The notes: a model not told the origin generated them from the sequence alone. DNA of 64,000 nucleotides from Deltaproteobacteria bacterium (GCA_021413675.1 JAIOQA010000275.1:27901-91900); one strand, 5' to 3'; counted from the first letter of the stretch, positions 34,220 to 44,845 are shown. A program made the numbers and translations.

Positions 34220-34438
34220 TTAACCCCCCGACAGCCTGGTACCTCTATCCAACACCAGAAATTCGGGGGAAATCAAGCAGCTAGGCACTAAAGCCGCGCC
34301 CACACCCCAGGCTGGGCTGGCCCCCGACGACGAATCATGCCAGCTCGCGCGCGTCTCGGGTGGGTTTCGGGCCGCAAGACCGCGTGGATCTAGCCGATCT
34401 CGGGCAACTCCCGGCCGAACCGGGGTGCGGCGCCCGGG

Positions 34439-36055
<1,617 letters not shown>

Positions 36056-36191
36056 GCCGCTCGCGAAGGTACCGCTACGGGCCCGTCGACGGCGAGCCCC
36101 AAGGGCGCGAGCGCACGTCAAGGGCGCGTTTCTCCGATCGGCCCGAGGCGCGCCGAGGGCCGCTCAGCAGCGCCGCCGGTGGGCGTCGGCG

Positions 36192-36250
36192 CTCCCGATT
36201 GACAGGCTCCGACCGCGGGCGTCTGCTGCTCGCATCGAGTCAATCGGGAG
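36192..36250. promoter_or_regulatory. 12-bp inverted repeat reaching the RBS of the gene at 36258
   Basis: CTCCCGATTGAC (36192-36203) is exactly complementary to GTCAATCGGGAG (36239-36250). The right arm contains the GGGAG that with the following GGGG forms the ribosome-binding site of the ATG at 36258. In RNA the stem (35-base loop) would hide this site. The left arm also contains TTGACA, a possible -35 box, so the repeat could equally be a DNA operator. Confidence 0.5.
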
Positions 36251-36257
36251 GGGGATC

Positions 36258-36653
36258 ATGTCTCAGCAGCTCGTCACCGCGAATCTCTACACGCTCGCCG
36301 GTCATCACGCGCACGTCACCTACGCGGCCTCGGCCCTCGACGGCAAGCCACACCTGACCTACCAGGACACCCACCAGACGCGCAGCTTCAAGGGCGACGA
36401 GCTGCGGATGGTCGAGAGCGACCTCGGCACGCTGATCAGCGTCACGCTGCAGCTCACCGTCGACGCGGGCTCGACCAGCTTCACGCTGCTCCTGCCGCGC
36501 GTGCGGATCGCGACGACCGAGCACGCGCACGTCGAGACCGACGGCATCACCGCGATCCATCGGTTCTCGATCGTGCCCGCGCTGCTGCGCGGGCAGCTCG
36601 ACACCTATACGGTGACCCGCTTCACCGGGACGGCGTCGTTCGTCGTGTCCTGA
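36258..36653 (+). CDS. small beta-rich protein of unknown function
   Basis: 131 residues from ATG 36258 with a strong purine-rich RBS (GGGAGGGGG). There is no signal peptide or membrane segment. The sequence alternates short polar and hydrophobic stretches (LGTLISVTLQLTVDAGSTSFTLLLPRVRI) typical of a beta sandwich. HHAHVTY and TEHAHVETDG are His-rich but no metal-site pattern is obvious. I do not recognise the family. The leader contains an inverted repeat that can mask the RBS. Confidence 0.65.
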   Translation: MSQQLVTANLYTLAGHHAHVTYAASALDGKPHLTYQDTHQTRSFKGDELRMVESDLGTLISVTLQLTVDAGSTSFTLLLPRVRIATTEHAHVETDGITAIHRFSIVPALLRGQLDTYTVTRFTGTASFVVS

Positions 36654-36678
36654 TCGGTCGCCGCGCGGCGCGTATCGC

Positions 36679-37218
36679 TCACCCGGTCGACCGGCGCGGA
36701 GCGGTCGCGCGCCCGAGGAGCGCGTCCTTGCTGGCGACGCGGATCGACGCGACGAGCGCCTCCGCCGCGGGCCACTCCGGCGCCTCGTGGCGCACGGTCA
36801 CCAGCAGCGCGCCGGCGACCACGTCGTCGCTCGCGAGCGCGTAGACGCTCACGTACGGCAGCGGCGGGCGGCCGAGCTGCACCAGCGCCGCGACCGATCC
36901 GGACGCGCCGGCGGACGCGGTCGGGCCCAGCGCCTCGTCGCTCGTCGCGTGTTCGCCGGCGGCGCGCGCGGCGCCGGCGTGCGCGGTGTCGGCGAGGATG
37001 CCGTCGCGATCCATGATCAGCGACGCGCCGACGATCGCGAACGTGATCTCGCCGATGACCGCGCCGTCGGCGGCGCGCTCGATCGCGGTGCCGATCGTCG
37101 ACGCTTCGCCCGCGGTCCACACGAGCGCGTCGGGCGCGTCGCACACGAACCCGAGCGCGGGCAGGCCGCGGCGCCGCGACTCGGCGACCGCATGTCGGAT
37201 CTCACGGGTGGCAAACAT
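36679..37218 (-). CDS. hypothetical protein, alanine-rich
   Basis: 179 residues, starting at ATG 37218 after a good GGAGGGG RBS. The chain has alternating strands and helices (LPALGFVCDAPDALVWTAGE, AVIGEITFAIVGASLIMD, PLPYVSVYALASDDVVAGALLVTVRH), without signal peptide, Cys pairs or known catalytic motif. It converges on the gene at 36258. Codon use matches the neighbours, so coding is likely, but the function is unknown. Confidence 0.6.
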   Translation of the reverse strand: MFATREIRHAVAESRRRGLPALGFVCDAPDALVWTAGEASTIGTAIERAADGAVIGEITFAIVGASLIMDRDGILADTAHAGAARAAGEHATSDEALGPTASAGASGSVAALVQLGRPPLPYVSVYALASDDVVAGALLVTVRHEAPEWPAAEALVASIRVASKDALLGRATAPRRSTG

Positions 37219-37471
37219 CGCCCCTCCAGGAGAGTGGAGCTTGGTGCTCCGAGGTGCCCGAGCTTACTGCGGGAGTACCGGGAGTGGACAGTGAAACCTG
37301 CGACGCAGCCGATGTCGCACGAGACGCGGGCCCTGTCGCACGCGTCGCAACCAACGAGGTGGCGCACATCCCTGTTCGAGCCCGTCGCTTGTGCCGCGTG
37401 ACGCGATCAGAGCGCGCGATCGCGCGTGCTACGGTCGCGCGCCGCCCGGTTCTCTCTTCGAGGAATTTCGG

Positions 37472-39322
37472 ATGAAGAAGATGCTCGCCCTCGCGCTGGC
37501 ACTGTCCAGCGCATGCTCCGGTGGTGCCAAGCGCACCGCCACTCCTGGTTCGGGTTCCGCCGATGGTTCCGGATCCGGTTCCGCGGTCGCCACGCCCACG
37601 CCCGACGAGCCGCCGCCGCCCGCGGGCCCGTCGCTCGACGAGCGCCGCGCGGCGCTGAACGCGCTGCTCGCCGAGCAATGGGAGTACCAGCTCAAGCGGG
37701 CGCCCGAGTTCGCGAGCATCCTGGGCGATCCTCGCTACAACGATCGCTGGAGCGACATGTCGCCCGAGGCGATCGCCGCCGACCTCGCGGCCACGCGGGT
37801 CTTTCGCGACAAGTTCGCCGCGATTGATACCACCGGCTTCCCCGAGCAGGAGGCGCTCAACAAGGAGCTGATGGTCCGCGGCCTCGAGCAGACGCTCGAC
37901 GACGCGAAGTTCGAGGACTGGCTGCAGCCGGTGACGCAGCAGTTCGGCATCCACATCATGCTGCCGCAGCTCGCGTCGTTCATCCGGCTGGCGACCGTGA
38001 AGGACTACGAGGACTACATCGCGCGCCTGAACAGCATCCCGACGGTGTTCGCGCAGATCACCGCGCTGATGCGCACCGGCATGGCGAAGGGCCTCATCCC
38101 GCCCAAGATCCTGCTCGAGCAGTGCGTGGGGCAGGCCGCGGGCCTCGCCAGGCAGAAGCCCGCGGACAGCCCGTTCGCGGCGCCGATCGCGAAGTTCCCC
38201 AAGGACATGCCCAAGGCCGATCAGGATCGGCTGCGCGCCGCGATCCTCGAGGCGATCAAGACCAAGGTCCTGCCGTCGTACGCGACCTTCACGACCTTCC
38301 TGAAGGACGAGTACGTGCCCAAGGGCCGCGCCGAGCCCGGGCTGTGGTCGCTGCCCGACGGCGTTGCGCGCTACGCCGCGCGGGTCAAGGACATGACCAC
38401 GACCGACATGACGCCCGACGAGATCCACGAGATCGGGCTCAAGGAGGTCGCGCGCATCGAGGGGCTGCAGGCCGCGATCGGCAAGGACCTCGGCTTCCCC
38501 GACTTCGCGACGTTCAAGAAGAAGATCCGCGCCGACAAGAAGCTCTACGCCAAGAGCCGCAAGGAGATCCTCGCGCGCTACGAGAAGTACGTCGCGCAGA
38601 TGTACGAGAAGCTGCCGGCGCTGTTCGGCCGCCTGCCCAAGAAGAAGATGACGATCGAGGCGGTCGAGAGCTATCGCGAGAAGGAGGCCTCCGGCGCGCA
38701 GTACTCGCCGGGGACCCCCGACGGCTCGCGTCCGGGCCGGGTCCAGGTCAACACCTTCGACCCGACCAAGCGGCTCACGATCGACATGGAGTCGACCGCC
38801 TATCACGAGGGCGTCCCGGGGCACCACCTGCAGATCGCCATCCAGCAGGAGCTGGGCGAGCTGCCGCCGTTCCGTCAGCAGGGCGGCTACAACGCGTACG
38901 CCGAGGGCTGGGCGCTGTACTCCGAGGGCCTGGGCAAGGAGGTCGGCTTCTACCAGGATCCGTACAACGACTACGGGCGCCTGCAGGACGAGATGCTGCG
39001 CGCGATCCGCCTGGTCGTCGACACGGGCTTCCACGCCAAGAAGTGGACCCGCAAGCAGGTCGTCGACTTCTTCCACGACCACTCGACGATCGACGAGGTG
39101 TCGGTGCAGTCCGAGACCGATCGCTACATCGGCGATCCGGGCCAGGCCCTGGGCTACAAGGTCGGGCAGCTGACGATCCTGCGCCTGCGGCACGAGGCCG
39201 AGGCCGCGCTCGGCGCGAAGTTCGACATCCGGGCGTTCCACGACGAGGTGCTCGGCGCCGGCGCGCTGCCGCTCGATGTCCTCGAGCGCCGCATCCACGC
39301 CTGGATCGCGCGCCAGAAGTAG
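37472..39322 (+). CDS. DUF885-family lipoprotein, putative metallopeptidase
   Basis: 616 residues. The signal MKKMLALALALSSAC is a lipobox, followed by a Gly/Ser/Pro linker. The main body matches the DUF885 pattern: YHEGVPGHHLQIAIQQEL near residue 450 (zinc-type HEGxPGHH motif), YNAYAEGWALYSEGLGKEVGFY, RAIRLVVDTGFHAKKW and ETDRYIGDPGQALGYKVGQL, all hallmarks of these gluzincin-like proteins. The family is thought to contain secreted peptidases; the substrate is unknown. A GAGGA RBS is in place. The gap upstream (37219-37471) shows no further gene. Confidence 0.88.
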   Translation: MKKMLALALALSSACSGGAKRTATPGSGSADGSGSGSAVATPTPDEPPPPAGPSLDERRAALNALLAEQWEYQLKRAPEFASILGDPRYNDRWSDMSPEAIAADLAATRVFRDKFAAIDTTGFPEQEALNKELMVRGLEQTLDDAKFEDWLQPVTQQFGIHIMLPQLASFIRLATVKDYEDYIARLNSIPTVFAQITALMRTGMAKGLIPPKILLEQCVGQAAGLARQKPADSPFAAPIAKFPKDMPKADQDRLRAAILEAIKTKVLPSYATFTTFLKDEYVPKGRAEPGLWSLPDGVARYAARVKDMTTTDMTPDEIHEIGLKEVARIEGLQAAIGKDLGFPDFATFKKKIRADKKLYAKSRKEILARYEKYVAQMYEKLPALFGRLPKKKMTIEAVESYREKEASGAQYSPGTPDGSRPGRVQVNTFDPTKRLTIDMESTAYHEGVPGHHLQIAIQQELGELPPFRQQGGYNAYAEGWALYSEGLGKEVGFYQDPYNDYGRLQDEMLRAIRLVVDTGFHAKKWTRKQVVDFFHDHSTIDEVSVQSETDRYIGDPGQALGYKVGQLTILRLRHEAEAALGAKFDIRAFHDEVLGAGALPLDVLERRIHAWIARQK

Positions 39323-39372
39323 GGGCGGGCGGCCGGCGCCACGGGCCGGCCGCTTTTGTGTAGGCTCCGCGG

Positions 39373-40353
39373 ATGCGTAGAGAGTTCGCGTTCGCCATCG
39401 CGCTGGTCGCCGGCGCCTGTTCGAGCAAGAAGGATGCGGGCGGTTCAGGGACCGCAGGATCCGCCACGCCACCGGCCGCGGTCAGCGACGCGGCGCCGCC
39501 CGCGGTCACGTGCCCGCCGGGCAGCCTGGTGCAGGCCGGCGCGTGCGTCGCGGTGATCACCGCCGACAAGGTCGCCGCGGTCGGCGCGCAGAAGACCCGG
39601 CTCGACGAGCTGGGTGCGCTGCTCGACAAGATCGAGGACCTCGCGGCGCCCGTCGAGGTGCTGCGCGCGTTCCACGACCTGCCCGAGTGGAAGGCGCTCA
39701 CCGCCAAGATCTCGAAGCTGGCGGTGGTCGACGAGATGATCGCGCAGCTCGATGAAGGGCTGAAGCAGCTGCGGGCGTTCAAGGCCGGGCTCGGCGAGGC
39801 CGCGACCCGGCTCGGCAACCTCAAGGGCGAGCTCGACGCGCTCATGACCTCGACCGGCGCGGCCGCCGCGCTCGACGACGTGCGCACCAAGGTCTCGGCG
39901 GAGGTGCGCGGCGCGATCGAGCCGCTGGCGACCCAGGTCGCGACGGCGATCCGCGATGGCATCGCGCCGATCAGCGAGCGGCTGGAGAAGGCCGGCGCGG
40001 CGCTGGATCTCGCGTGCGCGTCGCTCACGCTGAGCGGCGGCAGCGATCAGGCGAAGGGCCTGTGCAAGAGCGCGAAGGACGCGTTCGGCAAGGGCGTGGC
40101 GTTCCTCGACGAGGTGAAGACGAAGCCGGCGACGGTGTTCGACGACGTCGCGGCGCAGCTGGAGACGCAGCTGGATCAGCTGATCGACGCGGAGTCGAAG
40201 AAGGCGATCGACGCCGCGCAGGTGATGGTGAACGACGCGCTGAAGCTGCCGGCGGGATCGGGCTCGGCGGCGGGGTCGGGGGCCGCGGCAGGTTCCGGAT
40301 CCGGATCCGGCTCCGGATCCGCAGCGGATCCCGGATCAGGCGGCGCGCACTGA
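39373..40353 (+). CDS. lipoprotein with coiled-coil body
   Basis: 326 residues. Signal and lipobox: AIALVAGAC. After a Gly/Ala linker the protein has a short Cys pair (CPPGSLVQAGACV) and then long helices with heptad spacing (LGALLDKIEDLAAPVEVLRAFHDL, LKQLRAFKAGLGEAATRLGNLKGEL). It ends in a Gly-Ser-Ala repeat tail. The arrangement suggests a periplasmic rod or tether. No family was recognised. It ends four bases before the convergent methyltransferase gene. Confidence 0.72.
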   Translation: MRREFAFAIALVAGACSSKKDAGGSGTAGSATPPAAVSDAAPPAVTCPPGSLVQAGACVAVITADKVAAVGAQKTRLDELGALLDKIEDLAAPVEVLRAFHDLPEWKALTAKISKLAVVDEMIAQLDEGLKQLRAFKAGLGEAATRLGNLKGELDALMTSTGAAAALDDVRTKVSAEVRGAIEPLATQVATAIRDGIAPISERLEKAGAALDLACASLTLSGGSDQAKGLCKSAKDAFGKGVAFLDEVKTKPATVFDDVAAQLETQLDQLIDAESKKAIDAAQVMVNDALKLPAGSGSAAGSGAAAGSGSGSGSGSAADPGSGGAH

Positions 40354-40357
40354 CGCG

Positions 40358-41419
40358 CTACTGGCGGTGGGCCGCGACGACGTGGGCCTGATAGACCATC
40401 GTCGCGCGGTCGTGCACGAACACGTGCCACGGCACGTCGGTGCGCTCGGCGGTGATCGCGAGCCCCGAGCCGAGGCCGGCGTCGTTGCCCGCCGACAGCA
40501 GCCGGCGCAGCTCCGCGACCGACGAGCCGCCGTGCGGCGCGCGCTGGGTGTGGCCGCCGATCCAGTTCTCGACCGCGGTCGCGCTGGTCGCCCAGTCGAA
40601 CGGCGTCGCGATCAAGGCCGGCGCGCCCGGCGCGATCACGCGGCCGAGCTCGAGCAGGTGGCCGAGCGGGGAGGGCACGCAGTCGAGGACGTTCAGGCTG
40701 GTGACGCCGGCGAACGCGGCGTCGGGCAGCGCGAGCGCGGTCGCATCGCACAGCCAGAAGTCGACCCGCGCGCGCGCCGGGTGATCGACCGCGACGTCGC
40801 GGCGATCGTAGAGGATGCCGCCCTTGCGCGCGGGGTAGCGCGCGCGGCCCTCGGTCGCGACCCGGCGCGCGGTGCGCAGCGCCGCGAAGCTGAGATCGAC
40901 GCCGAGCGCGAGGTCGCCGGTGCGCGCCGCGAGCTCGAAGGTGGTGCGCCCGACCGAGCAGCCGACGTCGAGCCAGGCGCCGCGCGGCGGCTCGGGCAAG
41001 AGCGCCAGCGCGGCGTCGAGCAGGTGCGCGATCCGGCCCTCGGGGACCGGCGCGCGCTCGGGATCGTAGTCGTCCCAGTGGCTGCGGCCGTAGGTCGACA
41101 GCGAGTACCGGATGCGATCGAGCTCGGCGCCCGGGCCGCCGCAGTCGAGCAGGATGGTTTCGATCCACGGCGAGAGATCATCGCGTGCGTTGATGTGCGG
41201 CAGCTGCGCGGCGATCAGCTCGCGCTGGTTGCCGACGATGATCGGGATGCCGTCGATGATCGCGAACTAGGTGCGGCAGGTGCCGCACATCAGCGAGCCG
41301 TCGATCACGTCGTCGTCGACGCGGCGCTCGACGTGGGCGACGTGGATCGGGCTGACGGTGCCGGTCGACCGGCACGACGGGCAGATCGGCCGGAAGCGTT
41401 CGAAGTGGCTGTCGCGCAC
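40358..41419 (-). pseudogene. Trm112-like/SAM-methyltransferase gene interrupted by an in-frame TAG
   Basis: Read from GTG 41419 the frame encodes RDSHFERFRPICPSCRSTG...MCGTCRT, then TAG (41267-41269), then continues in the same frame FAIIDGIPIIVGNQ and on to a stop at 40358. The two CxxC pairs and IIDGIP belong to one Trm112-like zinc domain, so the stop splits a single domain. The rest is a class I methyltransferase with motif I WLDVGCSVGRTTFELA and LCDATALALPDAAF. GAG-to-TAG is the simplest change. An internal ATG at 40999 could still give a truncated methyltransferase. It is the last gene of the spike operon. It could be a true pseudogene, a recent mutation or a sequencing error. Confidence 0.82.
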
Positions 41420-41432
41420 GCGGGTCGCGAGA

Positions 41433-41834
41433 TCAGCCGCCGACCATGACGGTCGGCGCGCCCGGGCCCATCACCTTGCCGCCGGCGGCGTCGGGAATCG
41501 CGCCCGCCTTGCACGGCGGGTGATCGGTCGGATCCTGGACGCGCGCGGCGTCCATGTTCATGATCTTCACGGTCCCGGAGCCCTGCTTGATCATCGCCAT
41601 GCCGAGCGGTGGGCACGCCGGGGTGCACGGGCTCATCGGCGCGGTCATCGACAGCTTGGTGGCCGCCGGCTTGTTGCAGATCATGACGTTCGGCCACGTC
41701 AACAGCGTCACCGCGATCGGCAGGCCGGGGTGAGGCGCCGGGGTCGGCGTCGGCGCGGGGGGGTGGATCGGCAGATGGCAGTGCGTGCCGGTCTGCTTCA
41801 CCATGTCGCCCATGACGGCTGCTTTCTGTCCCAT
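41433..41834 (-). CDS. PAAR-like (DUF4150-type) spike-tip protein
   Basis: 133 residues. It begins AVMGDMVKQTGTHCHLPIHPP and continues NVMICNKPAATKLSMTAPMSPCTPACPPLG, then IMNMDAARVQDPTDHPPC and GKVMGPGAPTVMVGG. The repeated Pro/Gly turns, buried-looking Cys/His residues and the start signature are those of PAAR-like proteins that sharpen the tip of type VI secretion or related contractile spikes. It follows the VgrG-tail-like gene on the same strand, with a 77-bp gap, and precedes the methyltransferase gene by 13 bp. No sheath or baseplate genes are in the window. Confidence 0.82.
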   Translation of the reverse strand: MGQKAAVMGDMVKQTGTHCHLPIHPPAPTPTPAPHPGLPIAVTLLTWPNVMICNKPAATKLSMTAPMSPCTPACPPLGMAMIKQGSGTVKIMNMDAARVQDPTDHPPCKAGAIPDAAGGKVMGPGAPTVMVGG

Positions 41835-41911
41835 GTGGCCTCGATTGAGTGGAGAGGCGAGCCTCTCGGCCTAGTACGTCGCGGGTGCCCGCCGACCTTC
41901 CCTCGGGGCGG

Positions 41912-42325
41912 TCAGTTGAGCCAGATGATCTTGCCGCGCAGGCGGACGTCCTCGGGCGAGTCGAGCGTGATCTCGCCCTCGGCCTTCATCTTCAGCTCGC
42001 CGCCGGTCTGGATGATCGTGTCCTGCGAGGCCTCGACCGAGAAGGTCTTGCACTTGATCTCGAAGGCCTCCTCCGTGGTGACGGCGACCTTGACGGCCTC
42101 CATCTGGAGGATCGGGCCCTCGTCGGTCAGCTTGATGCGGACCTCGAGCTGGCCGCTCGCGGCGCGGATCTCGACCAGCTGCTGGTTGCCCTCGCGCGCG
42201 AGCTGCAGCGTCCGCCCCTGATCGAGGTAGAGCTTGCGCTCGTCGCGGGCCTCGGTGGTCTCGGTCTCCTCGGTCGACGACGCCTGGGTCGTCAGCTCGA
42301 GCGACTCCTTGTCGTCCTGGGGCAT
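41912..42325 (-). CDS. VgrG/gp5-tail-like spike-associated protein
   Basis: 137 residues. After an acidic, disordered start (about residues 1-27) there is a regular beta repeat: RTLQLAREGNQQLVEI, GQLEVRIKLTDEGPILQMEAVKVAVTTEEAFEIKCKTF, then TGGELKMKAEGEITLDSPEDVRLRGKIIWLN. This strand-turn periodicity and the ending are typical of the triple-stranded beta-helix of T4 gp5 and VgrG C-termini and of DUF3540-like T6SS accessory proteins. It probably trims onto the spike carrying the PAAR protein. Its start overlaps the stop of the upstream gene (TGATG). Confidence 0.7.
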   Translation of the reverse strand: MPQDDKESLELTTQASSTEETETTEARDERKLYLDQGRTLQLAREGNQQLVEIRAASGQLEVRIKLTDEGPILQMEAVKVAVTTEEAFEIKCKTFSVEASQDTIIQTGGELKMKAEGEITLDSPEDVRLRGKIIWLN

Positions 42326-43818
42326 CAGCGCGACTCTAGCACGGCGATGCGCGCGGCGAGCCGCTCGCGCGAGGCCGCGAGGGCGGGCGCGAGGTCATCG
42401 AGCGCGAGGTCCTTGCCGAGGAGACGCAGCGCGCCGGGTGTGACCGGTGGGGCTGCGGCGGCGATCGCCCGGCAGGTCGCCATGAACGCGGCGGTGGTGA
42501 GCGGCCGGGTGGTCGCGAGCATCCGCGCGAACCGCGAGCCCGGCTCGTTCACCGCGCTGCGCAGCGCCGCCGCGTACTCGACGCCGACCTCGCCGACCTC
42601 GGGCCCGGGCAGCGGCGCCTGCGGATCGCCGCCGGTCGCGATCAGCACGCGCGTGAGGTCGGCCAGCCACGGGCTCTCGATCAGCGCGAGCCACGGCGCG
42701 CCGCACAGCGCCGCCGCGTCGCCGAGGCTGGGCGCGAGCTCGTCGGGGCCGTGATCGTCGCTGCTGATCGCGAGCGCGAGCGGGCGCAGCGCCACCTGCG
42801 CGAGCAGCCCGAGCGCGTCGGCCTCGATCGCGAGGCGCTCGTGATGCCACATGCCGGCCAGCTCGAGCTCGGTCGGCGTCCGCGCCCAGGCGAGATCGTC
42901 GTCGAGACACGCGCCCAGCGCCGCGATGTGCGGCTGGGCCCAGGCCACCGCGCGGGCGCGCCGCGGCGCGGTCGCCGCGAGGATCGACGTGCGCGCGATC
43001 GCGGACAGGAGCTCGTGGCGCTCGCCCGCCAGCTGCGCCGCCGCGCTCGACGGCCCCTGCGCGGTCAGCTGCGCGAGCTCGGCCCGCGCGCGATCGCCGT
43101 CGTCGTGGCGCGCGTCGGCATACGGGATGGGCTCCTGCAGCTCGTGCGGATCGATCACCTCGGGCGCGGGGAACGCCGGGAGCTCGAGGCCCATCCCCGG
43201 ATCGCCCAGCGCCGCGATCAGCCACGCGCCGATCGCCGCGACCCCGCGATCGTCGAACGGCAGGCGATCGCGGTACGGCGCGGGCAGGGCGGCCCACGTG
43301 AGGGTTCGATCGAAGGTCCGCGCGAGCTGCCACGACTGCGCGATCATCAGCCGCTGCACCTCGCGCATGCCGATGCTGGGCTCGCTGTGCCAGTCGAGGG
43401 TCAGCGCGACCGCACGCAGGAACGCGGGCCGCGCGATCGCCGCCGCCTGCAGCTGACCCTCGACGGCGAGCTGCGCGCGCAGGATGCCATCGAGCGGCGC
43501 ATCGACCGGCGGGCCGCGCAGCGCCTCGAGCGGCGCGAGCGCCGCGCGCCGCGCGCGATCATCCAGCGCGCCGTAGACGATCGCGCGGTTGTGATAGCGG
43601 TCGAGGCACTCCGCGCCCGCCATCGCGCCCGTCAGCCCGCGCGCCGCCAGCGCGGCTTCGAGCTCGGCGACCGTGGTCACGGTGGCGGTGGCCGCCAGCA
43701 TCGCCTCCGCCGCAGCGCACTGCCGCGCGTGCAGCCCACGCCTCGCCGCGCCGGCCTCGAGCCGGAGTTGCCAGAGCGCGCGCGCCGCGAGCACCTCGTC
43801 GTCCACGGTGCCCAGCAT
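42325..43818 (-). CDS. unrecognised Ala-rich helical protein of the spike operon
   Basis: 497 residues from ATG 43818. The frame stays open upstream through an Ala-Pro-Val-coding tandem repeat (about 43880-43975), but there is no good start there. The chain is helical and Ala/Leu/Arg-rich with several Trp/His positions (LDWHSEPSIGMREVQRLMIAQSWQLARTFDRTL, LAGMWHHERLAIEADALGLL). No signal peptide or membrane segment. It could be a T6SS accessory protein such as an effector-associated or TIGR02270-like helical-repeat protein; I cannot confirm either. Its stop overlaps the next start by one base. Confidence 0.62.
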   Translation of the reverse strand: MLGTVDDEVLAARALWQLRLEAGAARRGLHARQCAAAEAMLAATATVTTVAELEAALAARGLTGAMAGAECLDRYHNRAIVYGALDDRARRAALAPLEALRGPPVDAPLDGILRAQLAVEGQLQAAAIARPAFLRAVALTLDWHSEPSIGMREVQRLMIAQSWQLARTFDRTLTWAALPAPYRDRLPFDDRGVAAIGAWLIAALGDPGMGLELPAFPAPEVIDPHELQEPIPYADARHDDGDRARAELAQLTAQGPSSAAAQLAGERHELLSAIARTSILAATAPRRARAVAWAQPHIAALGACLDDDLAWARTPTELELAGMWHHERLAIEADALGLLAQVALRPLALAISSDDHGPDELAPSLGDAAALCGAPWLALIESPWLADLTRVLIATGGDPQAPLPGPEVGEVGVEYAAALRSAVNEPGSRFARMLATTRPLTTAAFMATCRAIAAAAPPVTPGALRLLGKDLALDDLAPALAASRERLAARIAVLESR

Positions 43819-43879
43819 ACGCGCCCGGGGCGCGGAAGCTGCCGCGGCGGCGTCAATCGCGTCCCCACCGGCCTCTGCA

Positions 43880-43975
43880 ACTGCCGCTGGTGGTGCACCT
43901 GCCGCTGCTGCTGCAGCTGCAACTGGTGCTGCAGCTGCAACTGGTCCTGCAGCTGCAGCTGTAACGGGTCCTGGT
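43880..43975. repeat. tandem GCTGCAGCTGCAACTGGT-type array
   Basis: An 18-bp unit, GCTGCAGCTGCAACTGGT, occurs about twice in full with degenerate copies on both sides. On the minus strand the array reads in frame as Ala-Pro-Val/Gly-Pro-Val codons leading into the gene at 43818. A related array in the opposite orientation lies at 45355-45440 and shares the words GCTGCAGGACCAG and AGGACCCGTT with its reverse complement. Confidence 0.65.
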
Positions 43976-43991
43976 CCTGACTCCCTCGGGG

Positions 43992-44690
43992 CTACGGCAC
44001 CTCGAGCTCGAACGACGTCCCGTCGTCGCCGACCGGCAGCTCCGTCGGCGCGACGAGCACGACCAGCGTCGCGTCCACGACATGGATCGCCGCGATCACG
44101 TTGCCGACCTCCACCGGCAGGTCGAGCCCGTCGCCGCACAGCCCGCTCACCCGGAGCTGCCCCGACGGCGCCGTGATGACGACATCGTCGGTACTATCGC
44201 GAAGCGCGCCGAGTTCGTCGCGCGCGAGGCCGAGCGGCGCGCACGCGAGGATTCGCACGTCGACCGCAACTGGGCCGTCGGCGCCAAGCGCGGCGAACAG
44301 CGCGTGCCCACCGCGCTGCGCTGCCTCCCACTCGTGGAGGCTGAGCGTGCGCTCGACGTTCCGATCGAAGATCGCGACCATCGCGCCCTCGGCTTCGACG
44401 GTGCCCGTGGTGCGCGCGACGACCGCCGGAGACTCACCGCGCAACGCCGCCCGATGCCCGCGCAACACCGTCCGCAGACAACGCGCCTCCTGCGGGAACT
44501 CGCGCATGCGGGCGACCGCGCTCAGGCCGTCGATCAGCGCATCGAGCGTGCCGACATCATCGGGCGGATCGATCGCGGCAAGCAGGTGCGTGGCGCGCTT
44601 GAGCTCTCGCAGCCGATCGCGAAACGGCAGCGCCGCCGCGCTCCTCATCATCGCGACGATCTCCTCGGCGGTCGCCGCTCCGGCGGGCAT
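43992..44690 (-). CDS. unrecognised protein, first gene of the spike operon
   Basis: 232 residues starting at ATG 44690. The first half is helical (EIVAMMRSAAALPFRDRLRELKRATHLLA), the second half beta-rich (VAIFDRNVERTLSLHEWEAAQRGG, GNVIAAIHVVDATLVVLVAPTEL). There is no signal peptide or known motif. Its position upstream of the 42325 gene with the same strand and the repeat array between suggests an operon, but no functional inference is safe. Confidence 0.6.
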   Translation of the reverse strand: MPAGAATAEEIVAMMRSAAALPFRDRLRELKRATHLLAAIDPPDDVGTLDALIDGLSAVARMREFPQEARCLRTVLRGHRAALRGESPAVVARTTGTVEAEGAMVAIFDRNVERTLSLHEWEAAQRGGHALFAALGADGPVAVDVRILACAPLGLARDELGALRDSTDDVVITAPSGQLRVSGLCGDGLDLPVEVGNVIAAIHVVDATLVVLVAPTELPVGDDGTSFELEVP

Positions 44691-44741
44691 CGTCGCGAGG
44701 ATAGCCGACCGTCGCGCCGCCTACGCCTGACCTCGCTCTCG

Positions 44742-44798
44742 CTCTGACCCTCACCCTCACTCTCACTCTCACTCTCACCCTCACTCTCGCGCTCACCC
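44742..44798. repeat. CTCACY hexanucleotide tract
   Basis: A nearly perfect run of CTCACT/CTCACC units lies just upstream of the gene at 43992 (on its minus strand GTGAGR). A GGGTGAGCGGGA version is present at 32475-32505. Any promoter for the spike operon must lie in or beyond this tract, so length changes could influence it. Confidence 0.65.
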
Positions 44799-44845
44799 TG
44801 ACGCCGCATCGGCGCCCTTCACGGGCGTTCCGCGAGTCGCTCGGT

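Noticed and set aside
41267..41269. Genetic-code reassignment of TAG
   Set aside because: Several normal genes here end in TAG exactly where their domains end (for example the SPFH gene at 13193), so TAG is a stop in this organism.
44557..44796. Small minus-strand protein beginning with Arg-Val repeats
   Set aside because: It is a translation of the CTCACY simple-sequence tract plus an out-of-frame part of the gene at 43992.
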